Positions 1-12,248 of a stretch of 64,000 nt of DNA are shown one piece after another. The translations under genes and the position numbers were made by a program. This stretch comes from Anaeromyxobacter terrae (GTDB lineage Bacteria; Myxococcota; Myxococcia; Myxococcales; Anaeromyxobacteraceae), in assembly GCF_022690685.1 (NCBI RefSeq), contig NZ_JALCYY010000005.1:88684-152683 (forward strand), in the 5' to 3' direction. Each line of letters starts with the position of its first letter. Position 1 is the first letter of the stretch. The notes under the pieces were generated by a model. The model did not search any database. It was given only the letters and a program-made list of their open reading frames with translations, and had not been told where the DNA came from.

Positions 1-117
1 CGCGCTCGGCGAGGGCGTTGGCGACCGCGTCCCGGTGCGCGCCGGTCTGGCTGCCGGTGAGGCGGTGATCGACTCTCCGGGCGCGCTGCGGGACGGCCAG
101 CAGATCGAGGTGGAGCG

Positions 118-121
<4 letters not shown>
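1..121 (+). CDS. RND efflux periplasmic adaptor (MFP), C-terminal end only
   Basis: This is the last 39 codons of a protein that begins before the window. The readable end has the pattern of the C-terminal membrane-proximal domain of RND membrane-fusion proteins: a GLAAGEAVI stretch, then SPGALRDGQ and a short hydrophilic tail. Such adaptors link an inner-membrane RND pump to an outer-membrane channel. The stop codon overlaps the start of the permease by four bases (ATGA), so the two are translationally coupled in one operon. The substrate cannot be judged from this fragment. Confidence 0.8.
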
Positions 122-3462
<3,341 letters not shown>

Positions 3463-3657
3463 ACCTCGCGCGCGGCGGCGTGGGCCCGGGGGCGCGACGG
3501 AGCGCGACGGACTAGCTTTGACACGGAGTCGCGCGGTCCTGCGGCGAGGCGAGCAACGGCTCGGCGTGCCAGCGCAGCTCGATGCGCCCGCATACCTGCG
3601 AGGCTGTCCACGCGCGCAGGCGAGCGCTGGAAGAATGACGGGCACAGGGAGGATGCC

Positions 3658-3927
3658 ATGATGCGGAGGGTCGTCACGGTGCCAGACATGATCCTGATCG
3701 CCGGAACGCGCGTCGCGCTGGGCGCCGGGATCGGGTTGCTCCTTTCCAGGAGGCTCGGCGAAGGCGTGCGCGAGGGCGCGGGCTGGGCGCTCCTCGCGGT
3801 GGGAGCCCTGACGACCATACCGCTGGTGATGAAGCTCCGGACCGCGACCCTCGACGAGGAGCGGGGGCGAATCGGCCCGGCGCCGGGCGAGCCGTCCGCC
3901 GCGACCGCTGTACACTCACCGTCTTAG
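3658..3927 (+). CDS. Small two-helix membrane protein, unknown function
   Basis: I do not recognise this 89-residue protein. It has two predicted membrane segments, at about residues 9-27 and 38-56, the first containing GAGIGLLLSRR, and a hydrophilic tail. The start is the first of two adjacent ATGs, with AGGGAGG six bases upstream. A 195-base gap separates it from the RND permease, so it may have its own promoter; I could not identify one. It converges with the SDR gene downstream. That it is coding rests on the ribosome-binding site and the coherent hydrophobic pattern. Confidence 0.65.
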   Translation: MMRRVVTVPDMILIAGTRVALGAGIGLLLSRRLGEGVREGAGWALLAVGALTTIPLVMKLRTATLDEERGRIGPAPGEPSAATAVHSPS

Positions 3928-3998
3928 GGAGCTTCGCAACCTCGACCTGCTCGCGGATGTACGCGCAGACGCTGCGCTATCACTGCGCGGGAGGACCT

Positions 3999-4778
3999 CT
4001 AGAACGTCCCCGGATACGCGCCGCCGTCGATGAGCAGGTTCTGGCCGGTGATGTAGCCCGCCTGCACGCTGCAGAGATAGGCGCAGGCGTCGCCGAACTC
4101 GGCGATCGTGCCGAACCGCCCGGCGGGGTTCGTCGCGGCGCGCGCGGCGCGCACCTCCTCGATCGGCTTCCCGGTCGTCCGGGCGCCGTGCTCGACGATC
4201 GAGCGGAGCCGGTCGGTGTCGAACGGGCCGGGGAGCAGGTTGTTGACCGTGACGCCGTGCCGGACGGTCTTGCGCGCGAGGCCTGCGACGAAGCCGGTGA
4301 GGCCCGTCCGCGCGCCGTTGGAGAGCCCGAGCTCGGGGATGGGCGCCTTCACCGCGCTCGAGGTCACGTTGACGATGCGGCCGAACCCCCGCGCGATCAT
4401 CCCGTCGACGACGGCCCGGATCATGAGGATCGGCGCGATCATGTTGGCGTCGAGCGCTCGCATCCAGGCGTCGCGATCCCATTCCCGGAAGTCGCCCGGC
4501 GGGGGCCCCGCGGCGTTGTTGACCAGGATGTCCGGCGAGGGGCAGGCGGCGAGGGCGGCGCGCCGGCCCTCCTCGGTGGTGATGTCGCCGGCCACGGCCA
4601 CGACCGTGACGCCGTACGCGCCGCGGAGCTCCTGCGCCGTCGCCTCGAGCGCCTCCCTTCCCCGCGCGGTGAGGACGACGTTCACGCCCTCGCGCGCGAG
4701 CGAGGTCGCGCAGCCCTTGCCGAGCCCCTTCGACGCGGCGCACACGAGCGCCGTCCTGCCGCGGATGCCGAGGTCCAT
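3999..4778 (-). CDS. Atypical short-chain dehydrogenase/reductase (SDR)
   Basis: The 259-residue protein has an SDR Rossmann fold: a glycine-rich ASKGLGKG turn near residue 15, the NNAAG motif at about 88, VTSS at the catalytic Ser position and a C-terminal GQNLLIDGG strand. The usual YxxxK catalytic pair is missing; the aligned stretch reads LSNGARTG. A subgroup of SDRs shows this change, so it may be a reductase with altered chemistry or a non-catalytic member. The ATG at 4778 was chosen because the family begins with MDLGIRGRTALV-like sequence; no clear Shine-Dalgarno precedes it. It is transcribed divergently from fhs. Confidence 0.88.
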   Translation of the reverse strand: MDLGIRGRTALVCAASKGLGKGCATSLAREGVNVVLTARGREALEATAQELRGAYGVTVVAVAGDITTEEGRRAALAACPSPDILVNNAAGPPPGDFREWDRDAWMRALDANMIAPILMIRAVVDGMIARGFGRIVNVTSSAVKAPIPELGLSNGARTGLTGFVAGLARKTVRHGVTVNNLLPGPFDTDRLRSIVEHGARTTGKPIEEVRAARAATNPAGRFGTIAEFGDACAYLCSVQAGYITGQNLLIDGGAYPGTF

Positions 4779-4875
4779 GCCGCATATGTAGCGCACGCGC
4801 CGGGGCGATGGGCCGGATCCGCGATCGGCGGTACGGTCGGGCCAGGTGGTTCGCGTGCGGGGCGGGGGGGGACGC

Positions 4876-6549
4876 ATGGCCGAGGAGGCGAGCGCGAGGA
4901 TGGCGACGCCGCGACTCCGGCCGATCGTGGAGCTCGGTGCCGAGCTCGGGCTCGCGCCGGCCGACCTCGAGCCGTACGGACGCGACGTCGCGAAGATCGG
5001 CTGGGAGGCGATCGCCCGCGCGCGGGCCCGGCCCCGCGGCTCGCTCGTGCTCGTCACCGCCGTCACGCCGACCGCCGAGGGCGAGGGGAAGACCACGATC
5101 GCGATCGGCCTCGTGGACGCGCTGCGCCGCCTCGGGGTCCGCGCGGTGGCGACGCTGCGACAGCCGTCGCTTGGGCCGGTCTTCGGGCGGAAGGGCTGCG
5201 GCAGCGGTGGCGGGCGCGCGCAGGTAGTGCCCGCGGAGCGCATGAACCTGCACCTCACCGGCGACTTCCACGCCGTGACCGCGGCGCACGACCTCCTCGC
5301 CGCGCTCGTGGACAACCACCTCAACCACGGCAACGCGCTCGGGCTCGAGCCCGGCTCGATCGTCTGGCCGCGGGCGCTCGACGTGAACGACCGGGCGCTG
5401 CGCGACGTCGTGGTCGGGCTCGGCGGCCGGGCGAACGGTCCCGTGCGGGAGACCGCCTTCGTGATCACGGCGGCGTCGGAGGTGATGGCGGTGCTCGCGC
5501 TGGCCGGGGACGTCGGCGACCTGCGGGGCCGGCTCGGGCGGATCGTGGTCGGCCGCAGGAAGGACGGGAGCCCGGCCACGGCAGAGGATCTCCACGCCAC
5601 GGGCGCGATGGCCGCCCTCCTCGTCGACGCCATGAAGCCGAACGTGCTGCAGACGCTCGAGGGCACGCCCGTGCTCGTGCACGCCGGTCCCTACGGCAAC
5701 GTCTCGCAGGGCGCGAGCTCGGTCGTCGCCGATCGTGTCGCGCTGGGCCTCGCCGAGGTCGTGGTGACGGAGGCGGGCTTCGGGGCCGACCTGGGGGCCG
5801 AGAAGTTCTTCGACCTGAAGTGCCGGCAGAGCGGGCTCTGGCCCGCGGCGGCGGTGCTGGTGGCCACCGTCCGGGCGCTGAAGCGCCACGGGACCTCGAC
5901 GCGCGCGCCGGACGAGGAGGACGTCGCGGCGGTGCGCCGAGGCGCCGAGAACCTCGCGCGCCATCTCGACATCCTGCGCGCGTTCGAGGTGCCCGTCGTG
6001 GTGGCGGTGAACGTTCACGCGACCGACACCGCGGCGGAGCTCGACGCCGTGTGCGAGGCCGCCAAGGCGGAGGGGGCGGCCGCCGCGGTGGCGGCTCGGC
6101 CGTACGCGGAGGGCGGCGCGGGGGCCGTCGATCTCGCGCGGGCGGTGACCGTGACCGTCGCCGCCCGCGAGCGCGAGCAGCCCGTGCTGCTCTACCCGGA
6201 CGCGTTGCCGCTCGCGGCCAAGATCGAGGCCATCGCGACGCGCGTCTACGGCGCGGCCGCGGTCGAGTACTCACACGCCGCGATGACGCAGATGGACGAC
6301 GCGGAGCGGCTCGGCTTCGGGCGCCTGCCGGTGTGCGTGGCGAAGACGCACCTGTCGCTGTCGCACGATCCGCTGCTCGGGCCGAGCCCCCGCGGCTTCC
6401 GCTTCCCGGTGCGCGAGCTGCGGACCAACGCCGGCGCGGGGTTCGTCACGGCGGTCGCGGGCGACACGCAGCTCATGCCAGGCCTGCCGGCGCGGACGCG
6501 CGCGGAGTCGATCGACGTCGACGCGGACGGGCGCATCGTGGGGTTGTGA
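4876..6549 (+). CDS. fhs: Formate-tetrahydrofolate ligase
   Basis: This enzyme makes 10-formyl-tetrahydrofolate from formate, ATP and THF, feeding one-carbon units to purine and methionyl-tRNA synthesis or to formate assimilation. The 557 residues match the usual length. The P-loop TPTAEGEGKTT lies at about residues 64-74, and QPSLGPVFGRKG and the FDLKCR segment are conserved family blocks. The ATG at 4876 was preferred over an in-frame GTG thirty bases earlier because it follows a G-rich ribosome-binding region and gives the family length. It appears monocistronic. Confidence 0.95.
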   Translation: MAEEASARMATPRLRPIVELGAELGLAPADLEPYGRDVAKIGWEAIARARARPRGSLVLVTAVTPTAEGEGKTTIAIGLVDALRRLGVRAVATLRQPSLGPVFGRKGCGSGGGRAQVVPAERMNLHLTGDFHAVTAAHDLLAALVDNHLNHGNALGLEPGSIVWPRALDVNDRALRDVVVGLGGRANGPVRETAFVITAASEVMAVLALAGDVGDLRGRLGRIVVGRRKDGSPATAEDLHATGAMAALLVDAMKPNVLQTLEGTPVLVHAGPYGNVSQGASSVVADRVALGLAEVVVTEAGFGADLGAEKFFDLKCRQSGLWPAAAVLVATVRALKRHGTSTRAPDEEDVAAVRRGAENLARHLDILRAFEVPVVVAVNVHATDTAAELDAVCEAAKAEGAAAAVAARPYAEGGAGAVDLARAVTVTVAAREREQPVLLYPDALPLAAKIEAIATRVYGAAAVEYSHAAMTQMDDAERLGFGRLPVCVAKTHLSLSHDPLLGPSPRGFRFPVRELRTNAGAGFVTAVAGDTQLMPGLPARTRAESIDVDADGRIVGL

Positions 6550-6607
6550 GCGGCGCCCCGCTCACGAGACCGAGGCCGCGTCGCCGCGCGCTCCCCGCCC
6601 GCGCAGC

Positions 6608-7072
6608 CTAAGGCGTGCCGGCCGCTCCGGGGCCGGTCCGCCTGCGGAGCATTGTCGTCCCGGCCGCCCGGAACCCCAGCCGCTCGTAAAGCCGCCGCGC
6701 CCGGGCGTTCTCGGGCGAGACCCCCAGCGCGGTGGCGGCGAACGAGCCGAAGCGCCCGGCGTCGATCGCCCCGAAGAGCGCCGAGCCGAGCCCCTCGCCC
6801 CGCCCGTCGGGCCGCACGTACAGCTCGTCCACCTCGCAGACCTCGCCTCCCATCCCGTTCGACCAGAACGGGACGAGGAATGCATAGCCGGCGACGTGGC
6901 CGCCCACCTCGGCGACGACCGCTCGCCCCCGGCCCGGCTGGCGCTCGAACGCGGCGAGGGTCTCCCGGACCTGTCCGGCCTCGACCGACGCGAACCCGGG
7001 GTCCTCGCGGTACAGGGCGAGGCACATCGACACGATCTCCTCGCCGTCCTCGGGTCTCGCCTGGCGCCACAT
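6608..7072 (-). CDS. GNAT family N-acetyltransferase
   Basis: The 154-residue protein has the GNAT acetyl-CoA fold. VCEVDELYVRP forms beta-4, the acetyl-CoA pyrophosphate loop reads RPDGRGEGLGSALF, and SPENARARRLYERLGF is the late alpha-helix/beta pattern of the family. It transfers acetyl from acetyl-CoA to an unknown small molecule or protein amine. The ATG at 7072 follows GAGGAGG at good spacing, which decides it over an upstream in-frame start. It lies 54 bases downstream of the aldo/keto reductase start-distal end region and on the same strand, but 3' neighbour fhs converges on it. Confidence 0.88.
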   Translation of the reverse strand: MWRQARPEDGEEIVSMCLALYREDPGFASVEAGQVRETLAAFERQPGRGRAVVAEVGGHVAGYAFLVPFWSNGMGGEVCEVDELYVRPDGRGEGLGSALFGAIDAGRFGSFAATALGVSPENARARRLYERLGFRAAGTTMLRRRTGPGAAGTP

Positions 7073-7126
7073 CGAGGGGCACCTCCTCGCCTCCTGTCTC
7101 GGCAACCGCTGGAACGTTACGCGCGA

Positions 7127-8305
7127 TTACTCTGGGTCGGGGTCCGCGACGAGTGCGGGTCGAGCGGGCGCCGGGCGGCGATACCTGGACTGAGCCTCCT
7201 CGAGCCGATCGGGGATGGCGATGGACTGAGGGCACATGGCCTCGCAGGCGGCGCAGCGGCTGCACCGATCGGCGCCCCCGCCCGACCTCACGACGAACGT
7301 GGAGTAGTGCCAGGCACCCAGCGTCTTCGAGTCGAACATCCGCGCCGCGTTGTACGCGGAGAACGTCCCGGGGATGTCGACTCCGCTCGGGCAGGGCAGG
7401 CAGTAACCACAGGCGGTGCAGGGAACGGCCATGCGCGCCCGGTAGAACGCCTTCGCCTCGTCCACCCGGACGAGGTCGTCCGGGCCGAGCGGCGTGGCCG
7501 CGCGCGCGGAGGCCACGTTCTCACGGACCTGCTCGACGGAGCCCATCCCCGAGAGGACCGTGACGACGCCCGGGAGGCTCCAGACCCACCGCAGCGCCCA
7601 GCTCGCGGCGGACCATCCGCGTCCCGAGCGATCCCAGATCGCCTGGACGGCGGGCGGCACCCTGGCCAGCGAGCCGCCCCGGAGCGGCTCCATCACCACC
7701 ACGCCGATCTTGCGCTCCGCCGCGTGGTGCAACCCGGCGAGCCCCGCCTGGAAGCGCTCGTCGAGGTAGTTGAGCTGGATCTGGCAGAACGTCCAGTCGT
7801 ACGCACCCGCGATCTTCTGGAAGTCGTCCAGCGCGCCGTGGAAGGAGAACCCCAGGTGGCCGATGCGCCCGTCGGCGAGCGCGCGCTCGAGGTTCCGGGT
7901 CGCGCCGAGCCGCCGCATCGCTGCCCACCGCTCCCCGTTCAGCGCGTGCAGCAGGTAGAAGTCGATCCGATCCGTCTGGAGCCGCTCGAGCTGTGCGTCG
8001 AGCAGCCTGTCGAAGTCCCCCTCGACCTCGACCTCCCAGACCGGGCACTTGGTGGCGAGCTGAACCTGCTGACGCCACCCGCCGCGGAGCGCCCTGCCCA
8101 GGAAAGGCTCGCTCTGGCCGGCGTGGTAGACCCACGCGGTGTCGAGGTAGTTCACGCCCGCGCGGATGGCCTCGTGGACCATGGCGGTGGCGGTCTCCTC
8201 GTCGATGGCAGCGGACTCGCCGCCAATGACCGGCAGGCGCATCGCGCCGAAGCCGAGGCTGGAGATGCGCAGGTCCGGGGACCTTGGAAAGGACCGGTAT
8301 TGCAT
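7127..8305 (-). CDS. Aldo/keto reductase with C-terminal 4Fe-4S domain
   Basis: Residues 1-280 form an aldo/keto reductase barrel: the N-terminal ISSLGFGAMRLP, then NYLDTAWVYH with the catalytic Asp and Tyr, and TKCPVW at the Lys strand. The C-terminal 110 residues carry two cysteine clusters, CTACGYCLPCP and CSRCAACEAMCP, typical of ferredoxin-type 4Fe-4S sites. The family is described as iron-sulfur aldo/keto reductases, probably cytoplasmic oxidoreductases. The ATG at 8305 follows CAGGAG; the frame stays open upstream but without family similarity. The 392-residue length is normal. Confidence 0.92.
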   Translation of the reverse strand: MQYRSFPRSPDLRISSLGFGAMRLPVIGGESAAIDEETATAMVHEAIRAGVNYLDTAWVYHAGQSEPFLGRALRGGWRQQVQLATKCPVWEVEVEGDFDRLLDAQLERLQTDRIDFYLLHALNGERWAAMRRLGATRNLERALADGRIGHLGFSFHGALDDFQKIAGAYDWTFCQIQLNYLDERFQAGLAGLHHAAERKIGVVVMEPLRGGSLARVPPAVQAIWDRSGRGWSAASWALRWVWSLPGVVTVLSGMGSVEQVRENVASARAATPLGPDDLVRVDEAKAFYRARMAVPCTACGYCLPCPSGVDIPGTFSAYNAARMFDSKTLGAWHYSTFVVRSGGGADRCSRCAACEAMCPQSIAIPDRLEEAQSRYRRPAPARPALVADPDPE

Positions 8306-8675
8306 GGTGAGCTCCTGCGTGCGCGGCACCGTCCCTCGGGAAGCCGCGAAGGGCAAGCAGCATTCGATCAGCCCGGCGTCCGCCTCGACGTTCCGGTGCA
8401 GTCGTGCCTGAACAGCACCGCCCAGCGCCTGGGCGGCGGGCGGCCCACCGCCTCGCGGCCCGAGGCCGGGGAGCATGGACACGCAGCCCGCGAGCGGCTA
8501 GAAGCTGACGCCCGCGCCGCCGGGGTGAGTCGAGCGAGCTCGGCCCAGGAGCGCGTCGCGCTCTCGGGCCCGTCGCAGGCCCCGCCGCCCACCACGCGCG
8601 GCCGGTCACCCGGTGTGGCCGGCCGCCCATTTCTGGCGACTCCGTCCGCTGACGCGGGGGATCGCAGGGTCTTGC
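8306..8675. other. Divergent intergenic region with a hairpin
   Basis: This 370-base region separates the divergently transcribed aldo/keto reductase and Hsp70-like genes. I see no convincing gene. An inverted repeat has 8-base arms at 8598-8605 and 8619-8626, with a further short CACC/GGTG pairing inside the loop. It lies 50 bases before the Hsp70-like start and could be an operator or RNA hairpin. No good sigma-70 promoter was found for either gene. Confidence 0.4.
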
Positions 8676-9965
8676 ATGTCCGAGCTGCCGACCGTCTACG
8701 CGATCGACTTCGGCACGAGCAACTCGCTCCTCGCCGCGGCGAGCCCGGAGCGGGTGTTCGACCCGGTGCCGCTCGATCTCGATGCGTCCGACCCGACGAT
8801 CCTGCGGAGCATCCTCTGCTTCCCCGACGCGGGCGGCGTGTTCGTGGGCGCCGAGGCCCTTCGCCAGTTCATCGAGCACGGGGCGGAAGCCCGCCTGCTG
8901 CGCTCCATCAAGCACCACCTCGGCTCGCGGTCCTTCCGCGGGACGATCATCCGCGGGCGTCTGGTCTCCGCGGAGGAGCTGGTCGCCTCTCTGCTGCGCC
9001 ACATGCGCCTCCGCGCCGACGCGCACTTCGGGACGGAGGTCCGGCGCGCGCTCCTGGGCCGGCCGGTCCACTTCGACGGGGAGGACGACGCCTTCGCCGA
9101 GGGCCGGCTCCGCAAGGCGGCGGAGCTCGCGGGGTTCGAGGAGGTCCACTTCCTCCCCGAGCCGGTCGCGGCCGCGCGCGCGTTCGGCGCCGCGGCCGAG
9201 CGCGAGGAGCTGGCGCTGATCGGCGACTTCGGCGGTGGCACCTCCGACTTCACGGTGCTCCGCATCGGCGCCGCCAGGGCGCTCGAGCGCGGCGACGTGC
9301 TCGCCGTGGGCGGCGTGGCGGTCGCCGGCGACGCGCTCGACGCCTCGCTCATGCGCTCGCAGGTGAGCCGGCACTTCGGCGCCGAGGTCCAGTACCGGGC
9401 GCCCTTCGGGGCCAACGTCCTGCGGATGCCCCAGGGGATCGTGCAGCACCTCTGCTCGCCCGCGCACCTGTCGATCCTTCAGCGGCGCGACATCGCGAGC
9501 TTCCTCGCCGACGTGCGGCGGTGGGCGCTCTCCGAGGAGGATCGCCGCCGGATGGATCAGCTCAAGACCCTCGTGGAGGACACGCAGGGCTTTCAGCTTT
9601 TCGAGGCCATCGAGCGCGCGAAGCGCGTGCTCTCGACGAGGAAGGGCTCGGAGATCGTCTTCTCCTATCCCGGCATCGAGGTGCACGAGCCCGTCACGCG
9701 TGCGGGCTTCGAGGACGCGAGCCGCCGCGAGGTGGACGCCATCCTGGGCTGCCTCGACGAGACCGTGCGCGCGGCCGGCGTGGAGCCCGCCGACATCGGC
9801 GTCGTCTGCTGCACCGGAGGCACCGCGAAGGTCCCGCGGATCGCGGCCGAGATCCGGCGCCGGCTGCCGGCGGCGCGCATGGAGCAGTTCAAGGGGTTCC
9901 ACTCGGTCGTGGAGGGGCTCGCGCGGGAGGCGCGGGAGGTCGCGCGCGGCCGGTCACTCCGTTGA
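8676..9965 (+). CDS. Hsp70-family actin-like ATPase, YegD-like
   Basis: The 429-residue protein is an Hsp70/actin ATPase domain with no substrate-binding domain. The phosphate-1 loop AIDFGTSNS is at about residues 9-17. LGRPVHF and FLPEPVAAARAFG are the blocks shared with YegD, GDFGGGTSDF is phosphate-2, and CTGGTAKVPRIA is the adenosine motif. YegD-type proteins are poorly understood chaperone-like ATPases. The ATG at 8676 sits just before the conserved first strand; only a weak CAGGG precedes it. It converges on the anti-sigma gene with a 12-base gap, so the ends of the two transcripts probably overlap. Confidence 0.9.
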   Translation: MSELPTVYAIDFGTSNSLLAAASPERVFDPVPLDLDASDPTILRSILCFPDAGGVFVGAEALRQFIEHGAEARLLRSIKHHLGSRSFRGTIIRGRLVSAEELVASLLRHMRLRADAHFGTEVRRALLGRPVHFDGEDDAFAEGRLRKAAELAGFEEVHFLPEPVAAARAFGAAAEREELALIGDFGGGTSDFTVLRIGAARALERGDVLAVGGVAVAGDALDASLMRSQVSRHFGAEVQYRAPFGANVLRMPQGIVQHLCSPAHLSILQRRDIASFLADVRRWALSEEDRRRMDQLKTLVEDTQGFQLFEAIERAKRVLSTRKGSEIVFSYPGIEVHEPVTRAGFEDASRREVDAILGCLDETVRAAGVEPADIGVVCCTGGTAKVPRIAAEIRRRLPAARMEQFKGFHSVVEGLAREAREVARGRSLR

Positions 9966-9977
9966 CTCGAAGCGCGC

Positions 9978-10784
9978 TCAGGGTCCGGGCGCGTGCACCG
10001 TCGCCGCCGCGAACCGCGCGGCGATGCCGCGAAGCTCCTCCTCGTTCACGTCGGAGACGAGCGCATACGCGAGGCCCCCGTCGCGCCAGAGCACCACGTT
10101 GAAGCCCCGCGCCGACACCTCACGGCCGCGCGCCGGCCCGAGCTGCCGAGCGCCCGTGTCCGGCCAGGGGAGCCCCTCGGGGCGGAAGACGAGCAGCGTC
10201 ACGGCGTGGAGGCGCAGCGCATAGACGATCACCGCCGCCTTCCGATCGAAGACGTAGCCGACCGACCCACCTCGCAGCCGGAGCTCGCTCCCCTCCGGCG
10301 CCGGGACGACCGGCGCGAAGTCGAGCTTCCCCTCGAACCAAGGCTTCACCTGGTGCGTCCCACCGCTCTCGATCTCGACCGGGTGCTCGCTCGCGAGCAC
10401 GCGCAGGTGATCGTTCACGACCTCCGAGGTCAGGGTGGCGAGCTCGCTGCGCTGGCTCGAGCTCCGAGACAGGAGCACGCCGCCTGCGAGGAGCAGGAGT
10501 CCCGCCGCCATCGCCGGGGCGATGACGCGCGTCCATCGCCCCGGCTCGACGCGCGCCGACGCCGGTCGTCCCACGAGCAACCCGAGGCGTCGCTTGAAGG
10601 CGTTCGGCGCCGCGTAGCGCGGCAGCCGCTGCTCGAGCAGCTCGTCCAGGACGTGCTCCGCCCGCTCGGCGCTGCTGCAGGCCGCGCAGCCCTCGAGGTG
10701 AGCGCCGACGTCCCCGTTGAGCGCTGGATCGAGCCGGCGCTTGACGAAGTCGTGCAGGTGGATCTGGACGTCTTCGCAGTTCAT
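9978..10784 (-). CDS. Membrane-anchored anti-sigma factor with zinc-finger (ZAS-like) domain
   Basis: The 268-residue protein begins with a zinc-binding anti-sigma domain: His29, Cys33 and Cys36 in HLEGCAAC, plus His9/His11. One membrane helix spans about residues 87-106, and a periplasmic domain of about 160 residues follows. Its start overlaps the stop of the ECF sigma gene by four bases, the classic sigma/anti-sigma arrangement. It should hold the sigma factor at the membrane until an envelope or redox signal releases it. The signal is not known; the periplasmic part is not a family I recognise. Confidence 0.9.
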   Translation of the reverse strand: MNCEDVQIHLHDFVKRRLDPALNGDVGAHLEGCAACSSAERAEHVLDELLEQRLPRYAAPNAFKRRLGLLVGRPASARVEPGRWTRVIAPAMAAGLLLLAGGVLLSRSSSQRSELATLTSEVVNDHLRVLASEHPVEIESGGTHQVKPWFEGKLDFAPVVPAPEGSELRLRGGSVGYVFDRKAAVIVYALRLHAVTLLVFRPEGLPWPDTGARQLGPARGREVSARGFNVVLWRDGGLAYALVSDVNEEELRGIAARFAAATVHAPGP

Positions 10785-11377
10785 GAAGGGTCCCGTGCTG
10801 CGTAGTCGGCGAGCTTCAGCCTGAGCGCCGCGCGCGCTCTGTTCAGCCGGGACTTGACCGTCCCGACTGCGCAGCCGACCACCATGGCCGTCTCGCTCTC
10901 CGTGAGGCCCTCGGCGTCGAGGAGGATCACCGTGCGCGCGTCGTCCGAGAGCGTTCGGAGCGCCGCCTCCAGCTCGCTGGAGAGGACGCGGCGCAACTGC
11001 TCCGCCTCGAGCTCACCGCGCGACGAGCCTTCGACGGCCGCCTCCTCCGGCGACTGCTCGGTCGTGTCGTAGGGCGCGGGTGCGGGGTGACGCAGCGCGT
11101 GGCGGTAACGGCTGATGAAGGCGTTGCGGAGGATCCGGAAGAGCCACGCCTTGACGTTCGTCCCCGGCGCGAGCTCGCTCCAGGCGCGCAGCGCGCGCAC
11201 GTAGGTCTCCTGGACCAGGTCCTCGGCCTCGCCCGCGTCGTGGGTGAGATAGCGGGCGAGGTTGTACAAGGCGTCGGCGTGAGCCAGCGTGTCCTCGGCG
11301 CGCTGCGGCGCGTGCGCGCGGCTCCACCGCTCGAGCGGCATCGGCGTCATGTCTAGCGAGGAGACCTCTCCGCTCAT
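10781..11377 (-). CDS. ECF-type RNA polymerase sigma factor
   Basis: The protein is up to 198 residues. Region 2 reads AEDLVQETYVRALRAW and continues to AWLFRILRNAFI. Region 4 contains LSDDARTVILLDAEGL and the helix-turn-helix VGCAVGTVKSRLNRARAAL. It directs RNA polymerase to stress-type promoters and is coupled to the anti-sigma gene. A GGAAC-N17-CGTT promoter lies 60 bases upstream, suggesting autoregulation. The start is uncertain: ATGs at 11377, 11350 and 11341 all lack a well-spaced ribosome-binding site, and I give the longest. Confidence 0.9.
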   Translation of the reverse strand: MSGEVSSLDMTPMPLERWSRAHAPQRAEDTLAHADALYNLARYLTHDAGEAEDLVQETYVRALRAWSELAPGTNVKAWLFRILRNAFISRYRHALRHPAPAPYDTTEQSPEEAAVEGSSRGELEAEQLRRVLSSELEAALRTLSDDARTVILLDAEGLTESETAMVVGCAVGTVKSRLNRARAALRLKLADYAARDPS

Positions 11378-11713
11378 CCTCGAACCGGCAGTGCGCCCCG
11401 CCAGGGAATTTCGTGGCGGCGCCTCACACTCCGCTCAACGTCGCTCCCACCAGGACCGTTCCCCCGGGACGGCGACGGGACCGAGCCCGCGAAGTGGAAC
11501 GGTCCCCCGGTCACCTGGCGTTTGCCGCGGTGAACGCTGGCCACTCGCCACGAGGACGTCCCCGCCTGGGCCCCGGCGCTGCGCTCCTTCGGCGCCAGAG
11601 CGCGGCCAGACGGGTCGCCCCGACCGGTCGGCCCACTGCCCGTCCGATCCTCCACCGGGGGCAGACCTCTCAAGGGATCGGCCTGGGCCCCCGCCGGTGC
11701 GCATGGGAGCCCG
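11378..11713. other. Divergent regulatory region between ECF sigma and MetOD1 sensor genes
   Basis: This 336-base region has no gene I can support. It contains two near-copies of a C-rich element: one around 11453-11467 reads GGACCGTTCCCCCGG, the other around 11496-11510 reads GGAACGGTCCCCCGG. The second supplies a plus-strand GGAAC (11496-11500) followed after 18 bases by CGTT. Together with the minus-strand motif, the same sigma factor may drive both directions. Confidence 0.4.
11437..11462 (-). promoter_or_regulatory. Candidate ECF promoter of the sigma operon
   Basis: Reading the minus strand, GGAAC (11462-11458) is followed after 17 bases by CGTT (11440-11437). GGAAC with CGT-type -10 elements is the common ECF promoter pattern. 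It lies about 60 bases before the sigma start, so self-activation is likely. This is inference from the motif and its position. Confidence 0.55.
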
Positions 11714-12244
11714 GTGGCCGCACCCGATCACCGTGACCCGCGCGAAGCGGACGTCCACCTCGAGCGCGACGTCTTCCTGCGAACGCTCCTCCACCACCTC
11801 GCCGGCGCGCTCGAGGAGGTGGTCGGCGTGCGCGACGCGTCGGGGTTCGTCTCCATCGTCGGCCAGCGCATGGGCGACGAGCTGGGAGCGGAGTACAGGC
11901 GAGCGCTCGGGGTCGAGCAGCTCCCGCCCGAGCAGCTCGGCGCGGTCCTCGTCGATCTGAAGCGCCGCATCGGCGGCGAGTTCCGGGTCATCGAGCAGAC
12001 GGAGGACCGGATCGTCTTCGCCGCCCGCTCCTGCCCGTTCGGCGACAAGGTCGTGGGCCGCCCCTCGCTCTGCATGATGACCTCCAACGTCTTCGGCTCC
12101 ATCGCCGCCGACTCGACCGGGTTCGCCAAGGTGGGCCTCGAGCAGGCGATCGCTCGGGGAGACGCCGGCTGCCGAGTGGTCGTGTATCTCCGTCCCTCCG
12201 AGCGCGCGGCTGCCGCCACCGGACGCGAGTATGTGAGGGGGTGA
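11714..12244 (+). CDS. MetOD1-like (methanogen output domain 1) sensor protein
   Basis: The 176-residue protein resembles the V4R-related MetOD1 output domain. The readable marks are a cysteine-containing CPFG turn near residue 112, [12 protein letters not shown] near 125, and a C-terminal [11 protein letters not shown] strand. The three cysteines could bind a ligand, a metal or sense redox state. It starts at GTG; there is no in-frame ATG nearby. It ends five bases before the histidine kinase start, so it is probably the sensory partner of that kinase. The family call is from pattern recognition and moderately sure. Confidence 0.72.
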   Translation: MAAPDHRDPREADVHLERDVFLRTLLHHLAGALEEVVGVRDASGFVSIVGQRMGDELGAEYRRALGVEQLPPEQLGAVLVDLKRRIGGEFRVIEQTEDRIVFAARSCPFGDKVVGRPSLCMMTSNVFGSIAADSTGFAKVGLEQAIARGDAGCRVVVYLRPSERAAAATGREYVRG

Positions 12245-12248
12245 CCGC

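Noticed and set aside
3518..3523. TTGACA after the RND permease as a promoter for the small membrane gene
   Set aside because: No -10 element at any reasonable spacing, and 134 bases from the start.
8306..8482. N-terminal extension of the aldo/keto reductase
   Set aside because: The frame is open, but family similarity starts at the ATG with a good ribosome-binding site.
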